A stretch of 64,000 nucleotides of DNA from Micractinium sp. NFX-FRZ (taxonomy: Eukaryota; Chlorophyta; Trebouxiophyceae; Chlorellales; Chlorellaceae). A model generated the notes under the pieces. That model saw only the letters and a program-made list of their open reading frames with translations, did not search any database and was not told the DNA's origin. The stretch spans positions 1 through 64,000 of the forward strand of contig JAPTJF010000227.1 in the NCBI GenBank assembly GCA_029339195.1, read 5' to 3'. Position numbers and translations under genes: made by a program. This document shows, one piece after another, positions 22,712 to 33,824 of the stretch; position 1 is the first letter of the stretch, and each line of letters begins with the position of its first letter.

Positions 22712-25026
22712 ATGGCCGCGCTGTGCGTCACCGCGCCCTGGGCGGCGCGACCCATCCCTACCGCCCTCACCCGCCGAGTGCGGCGTGGGCTCGCTGTCGC
22801 GGCTGCTGCCTGCACCGCAGTGGGCGCAGCAACCACGGTGCAGCAGGTGCCGTCCAGCATGCGCCGAGTGCGGCTCATGGTGCCGCGCTGGGTGGAGATG
22901 AACCTGGTCAGCGAGAACATCCTGCCAGCAGCGCCGGGGGCGATGGCACCAAAGGTGAGCTGGCACTCCTGGCTGCTGCTGCTGCTGCTGCTCCCGACTG
23001 CGAAAGGCAGCGCCGTGCAGCGCGCATGTTGTGTTGCCATCTGCCACCATTTTGCCGTGCTCACCGCGTCAACATGCTTGCATGAAGTGCCTCCCCATGC
23101 GCTGCAGGGCGAGTGGCGTGGCGCCTGGGACCCTGATCTGCCAGATAATGCAGGGCGGACTGTGCTGCACCCTGAACTGGCCAGCCGGCTTGGTGCAGAG
23201 AAGGCCGACACTCTTGTCGACCTGTTCCAGCAGGTGCTTGCAGCGGCACAAGAAGAAGCGAGAGCCACGGGCCGCGGCCGCCACATCCAGGTGCAAACCC
23301 GCACAGGAGCGCCTGCATTGGCAGTACTGCTGCACCAGCCAGCCTGCCTGCCTGCCCGCCTGCTTGCCCGCCCGCCTGCCTGCCTGTCTGCCTGCCTACC
23401 TGCCTCCTTGCCCGCCTGCCACTGATCCCGGCAGCCAGTGGCATTGCCTGCATTGCTGCAGAGCAGCGGGTGGCGGCTGGAGTTTCATGCGGAGGAGGGT
23501 GTCACTGCGGCGGTCAACACCCATGATAATGTTGTGTACCTTGGGCCAGACTACTTGGAGGAGTGCTTTGCCCATGGCAGGTCAGAGTGAGCTCACTCAT
23601 CTCGAGATGAGTAGTTCCACAACCACTGGGAAGCTGCTGGAGTGACTGCACGCAAAATCTTGACTGCAATGGCCGCTGTAGCTGGCTGGGTAGCGTGGTT
23701 GGACCGTCACGCACGCCCGCTGCACTCCCAGGCAGTGGGTTGCTTTCTTTCGCATGCATGTCTCCACTGTGCGCTGTCTATCTGGTTGCCCCATGCGCAG
23801 GGCGGGCCTGACACGCCTCACAGCGTCGCTCTCACATGAGCTCGGACATGCAATGGGGCGACACATGGTGCGGCCTGATCTGCGAAACTCGCTGCACGCC
23901 GCCTGACCCTGCGCTCCACACTGTGGCGCACACAAGCAGCCCTGGTGCCACTGCAGGAAGGGCGGGAAGGGGCCCATTTAATTTTCGTCACACCGCACCT
24001 TACCAGGGCCAAGAGGGGCCCACCCTGTTACGCCCACACCCCACCCGCACGATTGCTGTTGCAGATGGACACAGCCGTGTTCTTCAAGTATCAGCTGCCC
24101 CTGCTGGTGCTGCTGTCCAGGTGCGTGTGCCCTTTGCTTGGGAAAGGTGGTGCAGCATGTGTTGGCATTAAAAAATCAGAGGCAAACATAGCACACACCT
24201 ACCTAGCTGCACGGCTGTGCCCCCGCCACCCTTGTGCAGCATGCAGTATGTGTCGGCACGACTGGGCACGACTGAGAGTGTGCAGGAGCCGCTGCCGCTG
24301 CTGCGCGAAGCCGGCCAGAAGATCAGGGCATACCATGTGCAGCGCCACTACTGGTGAGCTTCGATGGCACAGGGCATCCGTAGCACACAGGACATGTGCT
24401 CCCTGGCAGGGCACACCTGGTGTGTGCAAAGGCGGCACTGAACAAGTGGCGGCACTGGACAACAGCGCTGCCTCCCGTCCCCCTCCTCACCCCACATGCG
24501 CCCTCTGTCGTGGCACTGCAGGGAGCACGAGTATGAGGCTGATGAGTTTGGGGCTGCCATCCAGCTCCGGCTGGGGCTGAAAGAGCAAGAGCTTGCTGCG
24601 AGCCTGCAGCACTACAGAAGCACCGAGATTCAGGTGTGGGAGGAGATTGTACGGAGCCTGAAGCAAGAGAAGCGGCAGGCCAGGCTTGCTGGCAGGCGCG
24701 ACGAGCTGACGGCTGTGCGGGAGCGGCTGGCGAGGGCCCAGGTGGAGCTGCAGGTGCATCAGATGCCTGGCCCGTTGTGGCCGCCGCCGGTGTGGCAGCA
24801 CAGCGGCAATGTGTCTGGAGCAGCGGCAGCAGAGGCACGGTTCCTGGCAAGCGGGTACACCACGCACCCGCCGCTGCCCACCCGCATCCACAGGGTGCGG
24901 CAGGTAGCCACCCTGAACCGCGCACGCGTCGCGGTGCCAGTGCCAGTGGTGCCACAGGCCGCTGGCCGCCGCCGTGCCCCAGCACCACTCCGCGGCGCCG
25001 GCCCGGCGGCGCTGCTGGCGCGCTGA
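22712..25026 (+). CDS. M48-family zinc metallopeptidase, OMA1-like
   Basis: Seven exons: 22712-22954, 23108-23290, 23462-23580, 23801-23867, 24065-24120, 24240-24353, 24522-25026. All phases agree, giving 428 aa. The zinc site HExxH is HELGH at 194-198, in SLSHELGHAMGRHM. The third ligand is Glu264 in HEYEADEFG (ExxxD pattern). The M48 C-terminal motif THPPLPTRI follows. Upstream, VPSSMRRVRLMVPRWVEMN and VNTHDNVVYLGPDYLEE match the layout of OMA1-type proteins, in which a strand precedes the active-site helix. The N-terminus is Arg/Ala-rich (TALTRRVRRGLAVAAAACT), compatible with a mitochondrial or plastid targeting signal or membrane anchor. MDTAVFFKYQLPLLVLLS may be a short membrane helix. 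OMA1 is an inner-membrane stress protease in mitochondria; that role is inferred. The C-terminal 110 residues are Arg/Ala-rich and not recognised. A TGTAA lies 234 bases past the stop. Confidence 0.85.
23340..23420. repeat. CCTG-type tetranucleotide tract in M48 intron 2
   Basis: A run of CCTG, CCCG and CTTG tetramers in the intron between exons 2 and 3, ending before the acceptor at 23461. Confidence 0.85.
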
Positions 25027-25259
25027 TGCATTGACTGACGGTTCGTGGAGTGCCAAGCTTTCTTTTACGACATTTATGCCCACAATCATATTCTTCTTCT
25101 GTCATCTTTGGCTTAAACCTCTGCATCCATCAAAGAGGCAAGAGTGGGCCAGCCGTGGGCAGGCAGCAGGCGGAGGGGCGGGGCAGGGCGGATGGCTGTG
25201 GACTGTATTGACCAGGCGCCGGCTCTCGTACGAACTGAGCACGCCCTTCATAGCAGGCC

Positions 25260-25264
25260 TGTAA
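25260..25264 (+). terminator. candidate TGTAA polyadenylation signal, M48 gene
   Basis: TGTAA, the usual green-algal polyadenylation signal, 234 bases after the M48 stop codon. It is a five-base match, so chance occurrence is possible. Confidence 0.4.
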
Positions 25265-25593
25265 CTGATTCCTGGAGCTCATCACAAGGTACGAGTACAA
25301 CAAATGGGGCGTACATGCCAGGAGGTCCAGGCTGCTCACGGATCGCTGTTGCACAATGCTGCTACGTACGTCACGCGGCGGTGGCCACAGCTGGCAAAGG
25401 CTGCGTTCGTGGGCGCATCTGTGACAGGTCAACATTGCGTGGTGCTCAGGCTGGGCCTCTCCTTGGCTGGGGCAGAGTGGAAAACGCGGGGCGGGCATCA
25501 CAGCGGGGTGGAGGCTCTCCACACGAGCCTCTCGTGCCTGCATGCCCGACGGCTTTGCGTGCCTCCTGTCGTGGTGGGATGGCTCCAAAGGTC

Positions 25594-25598
25594 TTACA
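25594..25598 (-). terminator. candidate TGTAA polyadenylation signal, carboxypeptidase B
   Basis: TTACA on the plus strand reads TGTAA in the direction of carboxypeptidase B, 266 bases after its stop codon. Confidence 0.4.
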
Positions 25599-25863
25599 CA
25601 GTTGGGGTAGTAGAATGATGTGGTGAGCAGTACATCTTATCAAATAGGTGGTGAACATCAAGACGGGGGCTTGGGGCTTGCAAGAATCAACAGGAGTAGT
25701 GCAGGGACATGTAACTGGAGGATGCGGCATGCATGCAGAAGGTGCAGTAAAAACCGCAGACGGAGGATTTTGGGGAGTGGAGACTGTGAGGGAGGGATTT
25801 TGGGGATGTGACAGGTGCTCAAAAACTGGTATCTGGGCTCCCGCAGGCTGCCCGCACGCCCGC

Positions 25864-28800
25864 TCAGAACGTCACGTCCAGCTGCACCCCCGTCCCGTTG
25901 CGCGGCACCACTATTGGGAACGTCTTGACGCCCTTGCCCACCGCCAGCGCCACGCGTGCAGTGTAGCGTCCGGGGGCCAGGGGGCGGTAGAAGTCGCCAA
26001 ACCTCTTGGTGTTGCGCGTGACGGTGGTGCTGCCGCTGACTGCGGGGGGGGGCGGGAGGTGGCAGGTCGAACAAACAGCAGCGTGGATGCACGTGCGACT
26101 TTCCCCCAGCTGCGGCGCCATCGCAAACAGGTCACAGCACCCAAAGGCCAGCTCTGCAAGCTGGGCAGCCCACACCCAGAAGCACACGTGTACAGGAAGC
26201 ACATGTGCACAGCACGGCATGCAGGTGCTGCCACTGCAGGCGGGCAGGCTGGCGGGTGTGAGCAGCAGCGCCCCCTCTTGTACCTGTGATGGTGGCTGCC
26301 AGCGGGGCGCCGGTGCCTGCCCTCTTCACCGTGCCCCTCAGCCCTCCCAGGGTGGAGGTGAGGGAGTAGGCAAGCAGGGAGTCGAGGTTGGTGCTGAACA
26401 GGGTCTTCAGGGGTGCCGCCCCTGCAGTCGATTGGGTTAAATGATCCTTCAATCTTTAACAAGCGTCCCCAGGGGGCAGGGCAGCAAGGGCGGCAGTGGC
26501 GGGTCTGCTGGGCGCGCAGCGGGGCATGCGCACGGCCAAACGGGACAGGCGGGCGCAGCCCCGCCTGGCGTGAGGGACCCTGCCACAATTGCGCTGACCG
26601 TGTTGGTGCACCGGGCAAACGCCGGCATCACGACCCTTTCGCACCTTTCACATCCCACAGCTCCAGCGTGACCTCGAAGCACCCCGCCTTGACATAGTTC
26701 CAGTCCTGCCAAGATTGGAGCAAGGGGAAGGGCGAGGGGGGATGAGGGCGGGGCGGGGCGAAGCATGGAGCAGAGCGTTGGGCGACGTAGTGGGGGGAGG
26801 GCATGGGATGGGAGGCGGGGCACAAGGCAGGGGAAGGAGGAGGTCCACGGTGCGAGTGCGGGACAGAGGCCGGGAAGGGGGGCACAGGGAGGGGCCAGGG
26901 CAGCGGCATGGTGAGGGCTTTGCTGCACCGTGGCGGTGCAATGATTGGCCGCCTGAGGCAGCCAGACAATGCAGTTGCAGCCGCGCCCCCGACACACATG
27001 CAGGCACTTGAGCTTCCCAGCCGGCGCGCCAGCAGCCACGCTCCCTCACCTGCATGCCGCCGTTGATGACATACCACTCCGCCCCGTTTGTGATGCCGCC
27101 TGGGAACACCTGCAGGCAGCGGGAGGCGGGCAGGAAGAGGAGGCGGGGAGGTGAGGCGGCCGTGCAGAGCGTTCAATAAGGGTGGCCCAGCAGCGGCCTG
27201 CCCCACATGCATACGCCGGTGGGGGCAGCCTAGGCCTGAGCACGGCTCAGCCCGCCTTCCGCTCATTGCAATTCCTGCCCTCGCCCCCGCCCTCACCCAC
27301 CTGCACCAGCAGCCCCCCTGTTGCACTCACCGGAGAGTTCCTGATGTTGACGTTGCGCTGCGCATACACGGTGGACAGGTGCTTGAATGTGGCGTCGTCC
27401 TGCGTAAGGTTGCGCCCCCACCACGACACCGCGCCGTCCCATGGGTAGTTCACACAAAACTCGCCCTGCAAGGGGGCAGACGCCGTCGGAACAGCGAGTT
27501 TGTGTTTTGATAGTGTAGATACAAAGAATGGCACACAGCGGTGCAGGGGGCGGCGGGTCAAGGGGCGGGGGCCGGGGCGGTAGTGGGTGCAGGACGGCCA
27601 GGGGAGAACTGTGGGCAAGGGCGGGCAAGACAGCAAGCAGTTTGCCAGTGCGTCGCCATGGCGGTCATAGCGCTTCGAGCAGCAATGAGGGCCAGGAGGA
27701 GGTGGGCAGCGAGGGAGGGGGATGCACACGGCGCGCCCCGGGGTTTGCTCCGTGGCAACAGCACGCAACAGCCGGAGCTGCGCTGGGTTGCTGCTGGCTG
27801 CCGCCGAGCATCCAGGATACCTCCCTGCCCCAACAAATGACTCGCTCTGTATTCACACCCCTCCCCGACCCCACCGCACCTCGTGCATGTTGGCTGACGC
27901 CGTGAACTGCCTGCTGAGGGTCCACGCCATGACGGCTTTTGTCTCGGGCTGCTCCATGCCGGATGGCACCATGGATGGGTTGTTGATGGGGTCCGGGAAG
28001 TCACGGTTCAGGTTGACAGAGTTGCTGCAGTGCCAAGGACAGGCAGGGGATGTAGTGAGCTAGGTGGCCTGCCCAGGAGAGCTGGACAGATGGAGGGCAG
28101 GGCAGTCGCGGTTCAGTTGCTGCACACAACAGGGGAGGGAGCAGTTTCTGAGGGCAGGGTCATGAAGCGGGGCAAGAGGGAGGGTAGCAGGCACGGCGGC
28201 AAAGTACCCTTGTTGAAAAGGCTGGCAGCAGTGAGCCAGAGAGGCGCGCAGGCGGGCGGGCAGGCGGGCACGAGGCCGGGATGGGCAGGCAGGCGTGCGA
28301 GCAGCGGGCAGCACGTCCCGGGCAGCAGGCAGCACCTCTCTGCTCAACCCTCCTGCCCAACTCACACGTTCTCATACGTCTGGTCGGTGTACCCGTCTGG
28401 GTTCATGGTGGGCATGAGCCACATGTGCATGCCGCCCACAATCTTCTTGGCACGTGGGTCGGTCTTGTGGTGGGCGCACAGCCACTCGGCCAGCGCAAGC
28501 AGCAGCTGCCGCCCCCCCGGCTCCGTGCCGTGCATGTTGGCAATGTACTTGAAATTGGGCTCCGCTTCTTCCACCCCCGGTCGGTCCGATATCTCAAGCA
28601 CCAGCAGCGGGAAGCCGCGCACGCTCCTGCCAATCTCGTACAGCCTTGAGATGGAGGCGCAGCGCTTGGCAAAGTCCCGCATGTGGGCCGCCAGCTCATC
28701 ATTGGTGAAGTAGCGGGACAGGGCCTGCGGCGGAGGGGGGAGCAGCAAAGGAGAATCAGGATAGGAGGGGAAGCAGCACAAAGGGGTGGGCTGGAAGCAC

Positions 28801-29297
28801 ATGGGGAGGGGGGCTGTTGAGGCTGCCGGCGCCCCGGCAAGAGCGGGACGGCTCCAGGGGAGCAGGATCCAGGGCCCCCCAGGCTGCACTAGCACATCAG
28901 TCAAAGTGGCAGTAACAGCAGCACTGCCCACAGCTCTGGGCAGCAACGAGTGCACCCCCCACCGTGTCAAGCGGCGTGGCAGCATTCGCAATCGCAAGTT
29001 TGCGTGCTTCGACGCCCGTGCCCGTGAGGAGCACCGCCACGAGCAGAGCGGCGGCGGCGAGGTGCCGCCGCGGGCACCTCCCTCCTGCAGGGGCGCAGTG
29101 CCGGCGGCGTCAGCGGTAACCACTGAGCAGCAGGAGCGAGTCTGCGAGCAGGAGCGCGTGCCTGACAGGCCAAGCGCGTGGGGCCGCGGCGAGACCAAGG
29201 CTGGGTGCTCAAACAGGCACGGCTCTGCAGATCTCCTTGTGCACGGACATGCTCAACATCAGGCGCGCAAGGGCACCGGCAAGCCCGCACCTAACAT
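25864..29297 (-). CDS. M14 zinc carboxypeptidase B (carboxypeptidase D/SOL1-like)
   Basis: Paralogue of the gene at 18383-21634, with the same inferred role. Nine exons: 29297-29291, 29084-28963, 28724-28366, 28024-27880, 27465-27331, 27109-27050, 26705-26645, 26421-26284, 26039-25864. All in phase, giving 400 aa, the same length as its partner. A signal peptide is expected (HLAAAALLVAVLLTGTGVEA). Zinc ligands are H108/E111 in NMHGTE and H210 in SANMHE. NLNRDFPD and E291 in CFEVTLELW complete the active site, so it should be active. Its exon 3 equals exons 3 plus 4 of the partner, so one intron was gained or lost. Exon 5 (CVNYPWDGAVSWWGRNLTQ) differs strongly from the partner's VVVNYPFDGTKSGRNVYNA, close to the substrate pocket in this family. 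The 7-base first exon (ATGTTAG before GTGCGG) is inferred from the acceptor phase, because an in-frame stop lies upstream of exon 2. Confidence 0.87.
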
Positions 29298-30796
29298 GCG
29301 CTGCAGTTCAGCGGTCGCACGACCGCACGCTATTGCAAGTGGGGTCTGAGCCTTCGAGCAGTATGGCAGTGGCAGGCGGGACAGGGAAACGAAGGATCAC
29401 ACCTGGAACGGCCAGCCGCGTTTGAGATCCCAGGACGCTCTGCCAGCAGCTACCTCGCATCTGCCGCCGCCATCAGATGCCGCGAGCACCAGCTACCAAG
29501 GCAGCGGCACCACTTGCTCATGCCTCTGCATGCCGCACGTCGAACAGTAAATGTAGTTATATCACCAAGGCGTCTAAGTAGTGCCAGGGCTCCAGCGGCA
29601 GCTGCCTTGATCGAGATCTGTTGGCAGTCTTCGGCGGTACAATGCACCCCGCGGCTGTGCTTTCAGTCGACAGTGGCCGCGCAGTGATTGAGGATCATCA
29701 ACCGCCATGGCACATGCCTTGGTTGATGGGAACCCAACATCTGGCTTGGTCAACTGGCTGCCGCCTCGGGGCGCTTTGACCCGCTCATTCTGCGCCCCGC
29801 CCTGCCCGCTTCCCTTCAGCCTGGTTGCAGCACACAGTGGGCGCACACAGTAGGCGGCCCACCCCCCGCGGCGCAGATCTGTCTTGGGTCTCCGGTCTGC
29901 CTCTTCTAGCAGCAGCCCAAGATAGCCTAGCCAGTGCACGGGGACTTGCACACACCGCCAGCTCCTGACCCCTGAACCGTGCTGCAGTGTGGCCAGGGCT
30001 GCTGCGAGGAGTGCCAGTCGCTCACCCGCTGCAAGGCGTGCCGAGAGTTGGAGTTTATGGCCAGCCTGCTTGTTCGCCCTGCGGACGGGCAAGGCAAGCC
30101 GGGCTGCTCAGGGGCAAGCTGCCGCTACTGCCCCACCTGCGTAGATGTGCTGCAGGCCAGATGTGTTGCACGCAGTCAGCGGCACATCCCGCTGACACAC
30201 CGCACTTGCTCTCCTGCATACAACACTGCTTTAGATTCCAGGTTAACAATGCTCACAATGACTCATGTTGTCTCCTTATTCTAAATTCTCATAAATCCTT
30301 GTGTGTAGCCACACCTCTGCAAAGCTCCGTCGCACTCATTGCCCCCACCTTATCAAATCAGAAACAGCAAATGCCAGAGATGGCTTGCATTGAAAGCTAT
30401 AATTGACTGATTCGTCTCATTTGTGGCTCTGGCTGGGCGGAAGGATGTTCCAGGCCGGCAGAGCCTTCAGAGCCGTGACGCCGCCAGCGCACCACGCTGC
30501 CAGCCTGTCGTCCAGGCCCTCTGAAGGTGCGCTCGCCGTTCGTGCGCCAGCTTCAACATGCCACCTCGCCTTTGATACGCGACTCGTCGAACAGACGGCG
30601 TGAACCCTGCGCTGCGGTTTGAGCTGTGGAACTCGTTTCGCTCCCCTCCGCCTGGCAGCAGCGCCCAGCTCCCTTGCGATCATACCGAGCCCGCAGTACC
30701 TGTCGGAGCACCGCGGCTCCCGCACTAAGCTCCCTATTTTCCAGACCGCCCGCCCTCCCGCCCTCCCGCCCGCCCGCTGGCGCACCTGCCGCCTGA
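29298..30796. other. divergent intergenic region with an isolated Cys-rich frame
   Basis: About 1.5 kb between the opposed starts of carboxypeptidase B and gene 6. It should hold both promoters. The interval 30230-30420 is clearly A/T-richer and has the look of a spacer. The only protein-like segment is the cysteine-rich frame at 29988-30140, listed separately. Confidence 0.5.
29988..30140 (+). pseudogene. isolated Cys-rich exon-like segment
   Basis: An acceptor-like gctgcag precedes a 51-codon open stretch containing ten cysteines, spaced CCxxC, CxxC and Cx4CxxCxxC, and ending at a donor-like GTAGAT. The pattern resembles a zinc-binding ribbon or RING-like domain. No start codon, partner exon or flanking homology could be found. 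It may be an exon of an undetected gene, a gene relic or chance. Confidence 0.3.
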
Positions 30797-33217
30797 ATGG
30801 CAGGAGGCGTGGTGGAGCTTGCGTGGCACACAGCGGTGAGCAACGTCCTTTGAGTTGTAGTGACGCTACATTTCGTGCGTCGTTCGCGCTATTGTTGAAT
30901 GGCAGGCAGCTGGGGGTGGACAACCGCGCCCGCTTCGCTGTCAGGTGCCGTCATGCGGTAGCTCGGCGCCCCTACCGCTCGCCCGCCGTTCAGCTGCCCT
31001 CTGCCCCGCCCAGCCCAGCCCGCCCGCAGGTCACGGTGCTCGCCGCACCCTGGCTGCTGGCGCTGCGCTGGCTGTCCTGGGCGGCGGGGCTGCAGCTGTC
31101 CTTCCTGTCCAGCCTGGGCGTGGTGCCCGCCGGCTTTGTGCCCCAGGCCAAGGCGAGCCAGCAGGAGATGGTGATTGCCCACATGCACCTGCGGGAGGAC
31201 CAGTACAGACAGGTGTGCGTGGTGGGGGTGGCAGGGGGAGAGGGGCAGAGGGGAGGGACAGCGAAGAAGGAGGGGTGGGGCCTGGCTTCGTGGGTCAGCA
31301 GGCGGCTCAGTGGACGGGGAGGCGCCATGTGGCGCCGGCAATTGGTGCCGCCTTCTGAGCACGACAGCACACCTGCCCTGCACGGTGCAGCCTCTGCCTT
31401 TTCCCGGAACCTTCTAACACTTCATTTCGCCTTGTGGGGTGCCTTCTTGGAATGCCTGCAGGCAATAGCTGAGCTGCAGGAGGCGGTGGAGTCAAAGGAG
31501 GGGGACAAGAAGAAGGTGGGCGCCTGTCACCCTGTGGGGCGGGGGCAACAGAGGGTGCAGTGCGCATGGCCACAGCACGTGCCCAACCGCTGCTGTGCGC
31601 TGAAGCTGCTGCCCAGCCGGTAAAGCACTTGCCTGTGCATGTGCTTGTCGGGTGAAAGCCCTGGCCTTCAATCTCCTGCACTTTGTACTTCCAAGTACGT
31701 TGCACAATTTCAAGCTGATTGTGGGGCTCGCAGGCTCCACAACACCTGCCCATTGCTTCCCAGAAACCAACTGGCCAACCCGCCTGCAGGCCCTGCGCTG
31801 CCTGAAGAAGACGCGGCTGGAGGTGGAGCTGCTGGCTGAGCAGCTGGCGCAGGTGACTGGCCCGCCCGGGTGCAGGGGTGTGGGGTGTGGGTGTTGGGTA
31901 ATAGTCAAGCAGACGCAGTGAGGTGCAGGCGGCAGAGGGCGTGAGGACGCTGGGGTGTGGATGTGGGGCAATCAGGGGGACGCAGTGAGGGGATGAGGAC
32001 GGTGCGTTGCAGCCGACGTGGGGCCTGGGGCGGGGTGGGCCGGGCGGGGCTGCAGGAGAGTGCAGAGGGCAAAGGAAGAGTGGGCAGGGGGCGGGAGGCA
32101 CGCGGGCAGGGCGGGGGCAGGGGCAGGTGAGCAGGGCACGACCACCTGCGGGCCCACAGTGGGGTGCTCTTCCGGCGTCCTACCCAGCTGAGAAGCCATG
32201 TGCGCGCCCAAGGGAGCTGAGCCCAGAGCACGCATCGGCACAGCCACCCGCACGCCCGCCCTGCCCCGAGCCCCCCACCCCGTCCTCCGCCGCACCTCCT
32301 CCATCCCACCCCATGCACCTCCCCCGTGACCCACCCCCTTCCCCCAACCCCCTCCTCCCTGCCCAGTTTCAAGAGATGCAGGACATGCAGGGCGCTGGGG
32401 GGAGCGGCGGCGGCAAAGGCGGCGGCATGGCGCTGGGCAGCAGCGGCGGCGCGGTAGGCGGCGGGCTGCCTATGCGCGGGGTGCACGCCAGCGTGGCGCT
32501 GCTGGCGGCCGCATCATGGTGGTGAGCCCCGCCCTGCCCCTGCCCCTGCCCTGCCTGTCGTCTTTCTTCCTGCCTTACCCCTGCACCTGCCCTGCCCTGC
32601 CCATGTGCCCCCTGCCCCGCCCTGTTGGCCGCTGCAGCAGTGCCCATGTGCCACCAAGGCGCCTGCACCCGAACTGCCCTGGTCACGCTTCTGTCGCTCC
32701 CTGCCCCCCGCACCTGCTGCAGGTACTACACCCAGGAGTTCCCGCCGCTACAGCGCAAGCTGGTGTTCACTGTGCTCTCGCCGGTGGGTGGGGAGGGCGG
32801 GAGGGCTGCCCGGGTGTGGGGAAAGGGAGGCCGTCTGCCGTGTGGTGGGTGGGCAAAGCAGGCGCGAGGGAGGACTAGAACAAAGGGAGACGGCTGTGTG
32901 AGGCTGATGTGGTCCGTGCTGTCGCCGGTGATCTGATGATGGAGCGGGTGGGGCGCCTGGGGTTGCCGAGGAGAGGAGGAGCGAGGGAAGGTGTTCCCCG
33001 CCCCAAGCTTTCGACACAGAGCTTCACACCCCACACCACTCACCGCGCCACACCCCGGCCCCTCCCCGCCCCTTCCCGCCTGCCGCAGCTGGCCTGGGTC
33101 TACCTCACCACCCTGCTCTCTTACAAGGCCAACCCAGCCGGCATGACGCTGATGCTGTGCTGCGTCTGGGGGCTGCTGGGGTTCATTGGTGGCAGCGCGC
33201 TCGCCAGCCCGCCGTAG
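30797..33217 (+). CDS. unrecognised multi-pass membrane protein with coiled coil
   Basis: Seven exons: 30797-30835, 31030-31212, 31462-31515, 31790-31852, 32367-32521, 32723-32783, 33089-33217. All phases agree, giving 227 aa. After a short first exon (MAGGVVELAWHTA), residues 14-50 are hydrophobic (VTVLAAPWLLALRWLSWAAG and LSFLSSLGVVPAGFV). Residues 60-122 are a charged helix or coiled coil (AIAELQEAVESKEGDKKK, TRLEVELLAEQLAQ). A glycine-rich hinge follows (GGSGGGKGGG), then three hydrophobic stretches (SVALLAAASWW, LSPLAWVYLTTLLSY, LMLCCVWGLLGFIGG). The layout (N-terminal membrane helix, cytosolic coiled coil, C-terminal membrane helices) recalls GET1/WRB tail-anchor insertion receptors, but no sequence motif confirms this. 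Function unknown. A TGTAA lies 261 bases past the stop. Confidence 0.7.
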
Positions 33218-33824
33218 CCCCCCGCTGGACGGGGGGGGGCGAGCGGGCGGTATCTTGGGGTATCTCACATGGGTTGGCCACTCACTCACTTGGGGCGCCC
33301 GGGAGCGTTGCTGAGCCGTGCACATCTCGTTTGCAACTTGAAACCTTTGTTTTTACCGCACTACTGACGTTCTTGCACGCGTGTACATTACACTGTGGAA
33401 GGTGGGCGGCCGGGCGGCCAAAGCTTAAGTGCCTCCCGTCGGCGGCACCGCACTTGAACCGCCGCTGAGCCTTGTGCTGTAAATCAATTTCTTACGAGCT
33501 CGTGAGGTGTGTGCGTGAGCAGTGTTCGTGGTAGAGTCCTTGATTAACAAGTTGAGAATGAGATATTGTATTAGCAACCATTATCGGGGAGGCATGCTGT
33601 GAGCTGGCACAGCGCTCTGTCATCACTGCTTTGTTTGCGTTCCGCGCCGGAACCCTGTTAAACCAATTCTAATATCGACGCTTTAGCTCTCAAGAGCATT
33701 TCACGGCGTTTTGCACCTCTCACAAACGGGTTTAGACCGACCCACACACCTGCCTCACTGAACCGTTTGCCTCGCTCAGAGGCCCGACTTGATCGCCCTC
33801 CTCTGCCCCCCAAGACATACTACA
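33218..33824. promoter_or_regulatory. intergenic region, gene 6 to acyl activating enzyme
   Basis: Both neighbours are on the plus strand. A TGTAA at 33478-33482 is a candidate 3' end for gene 6. The following A/T-richer stretch, about 33530-33720, is a likely promoter for the acyl activating enzyme. No coding exon seen. Confidence 0.5.
33478..33482 (+). terminator. candidate TGTAA polyadenylation signal, gene 6
   Basis: TGTAA 261 bases downstream of the gene 6 stop codon. The base composition changes to A/T-rich just beyond it. Confidence 0.4.

Larger units (their letters stand above)
25027..25863. other. convergent 3' region, M48 peptidase / carboxypeptidase B
   Basis: No coding exon is seen. 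TGTAA on the plus strand at 25260-25264 and its complement TTACA at 25594-25598 are suitably placed for the M48 gene and carboxypeptidase B, which would leave about 330 bases between the two 3' ends. Confidence 0.5.

Noticed and set aside
29574..30092. Minus-strand frame of 172 codons
   Set aside because: It starts at a non-ATG codon and is antisense to the Cys-rich segment, with no homology seen.
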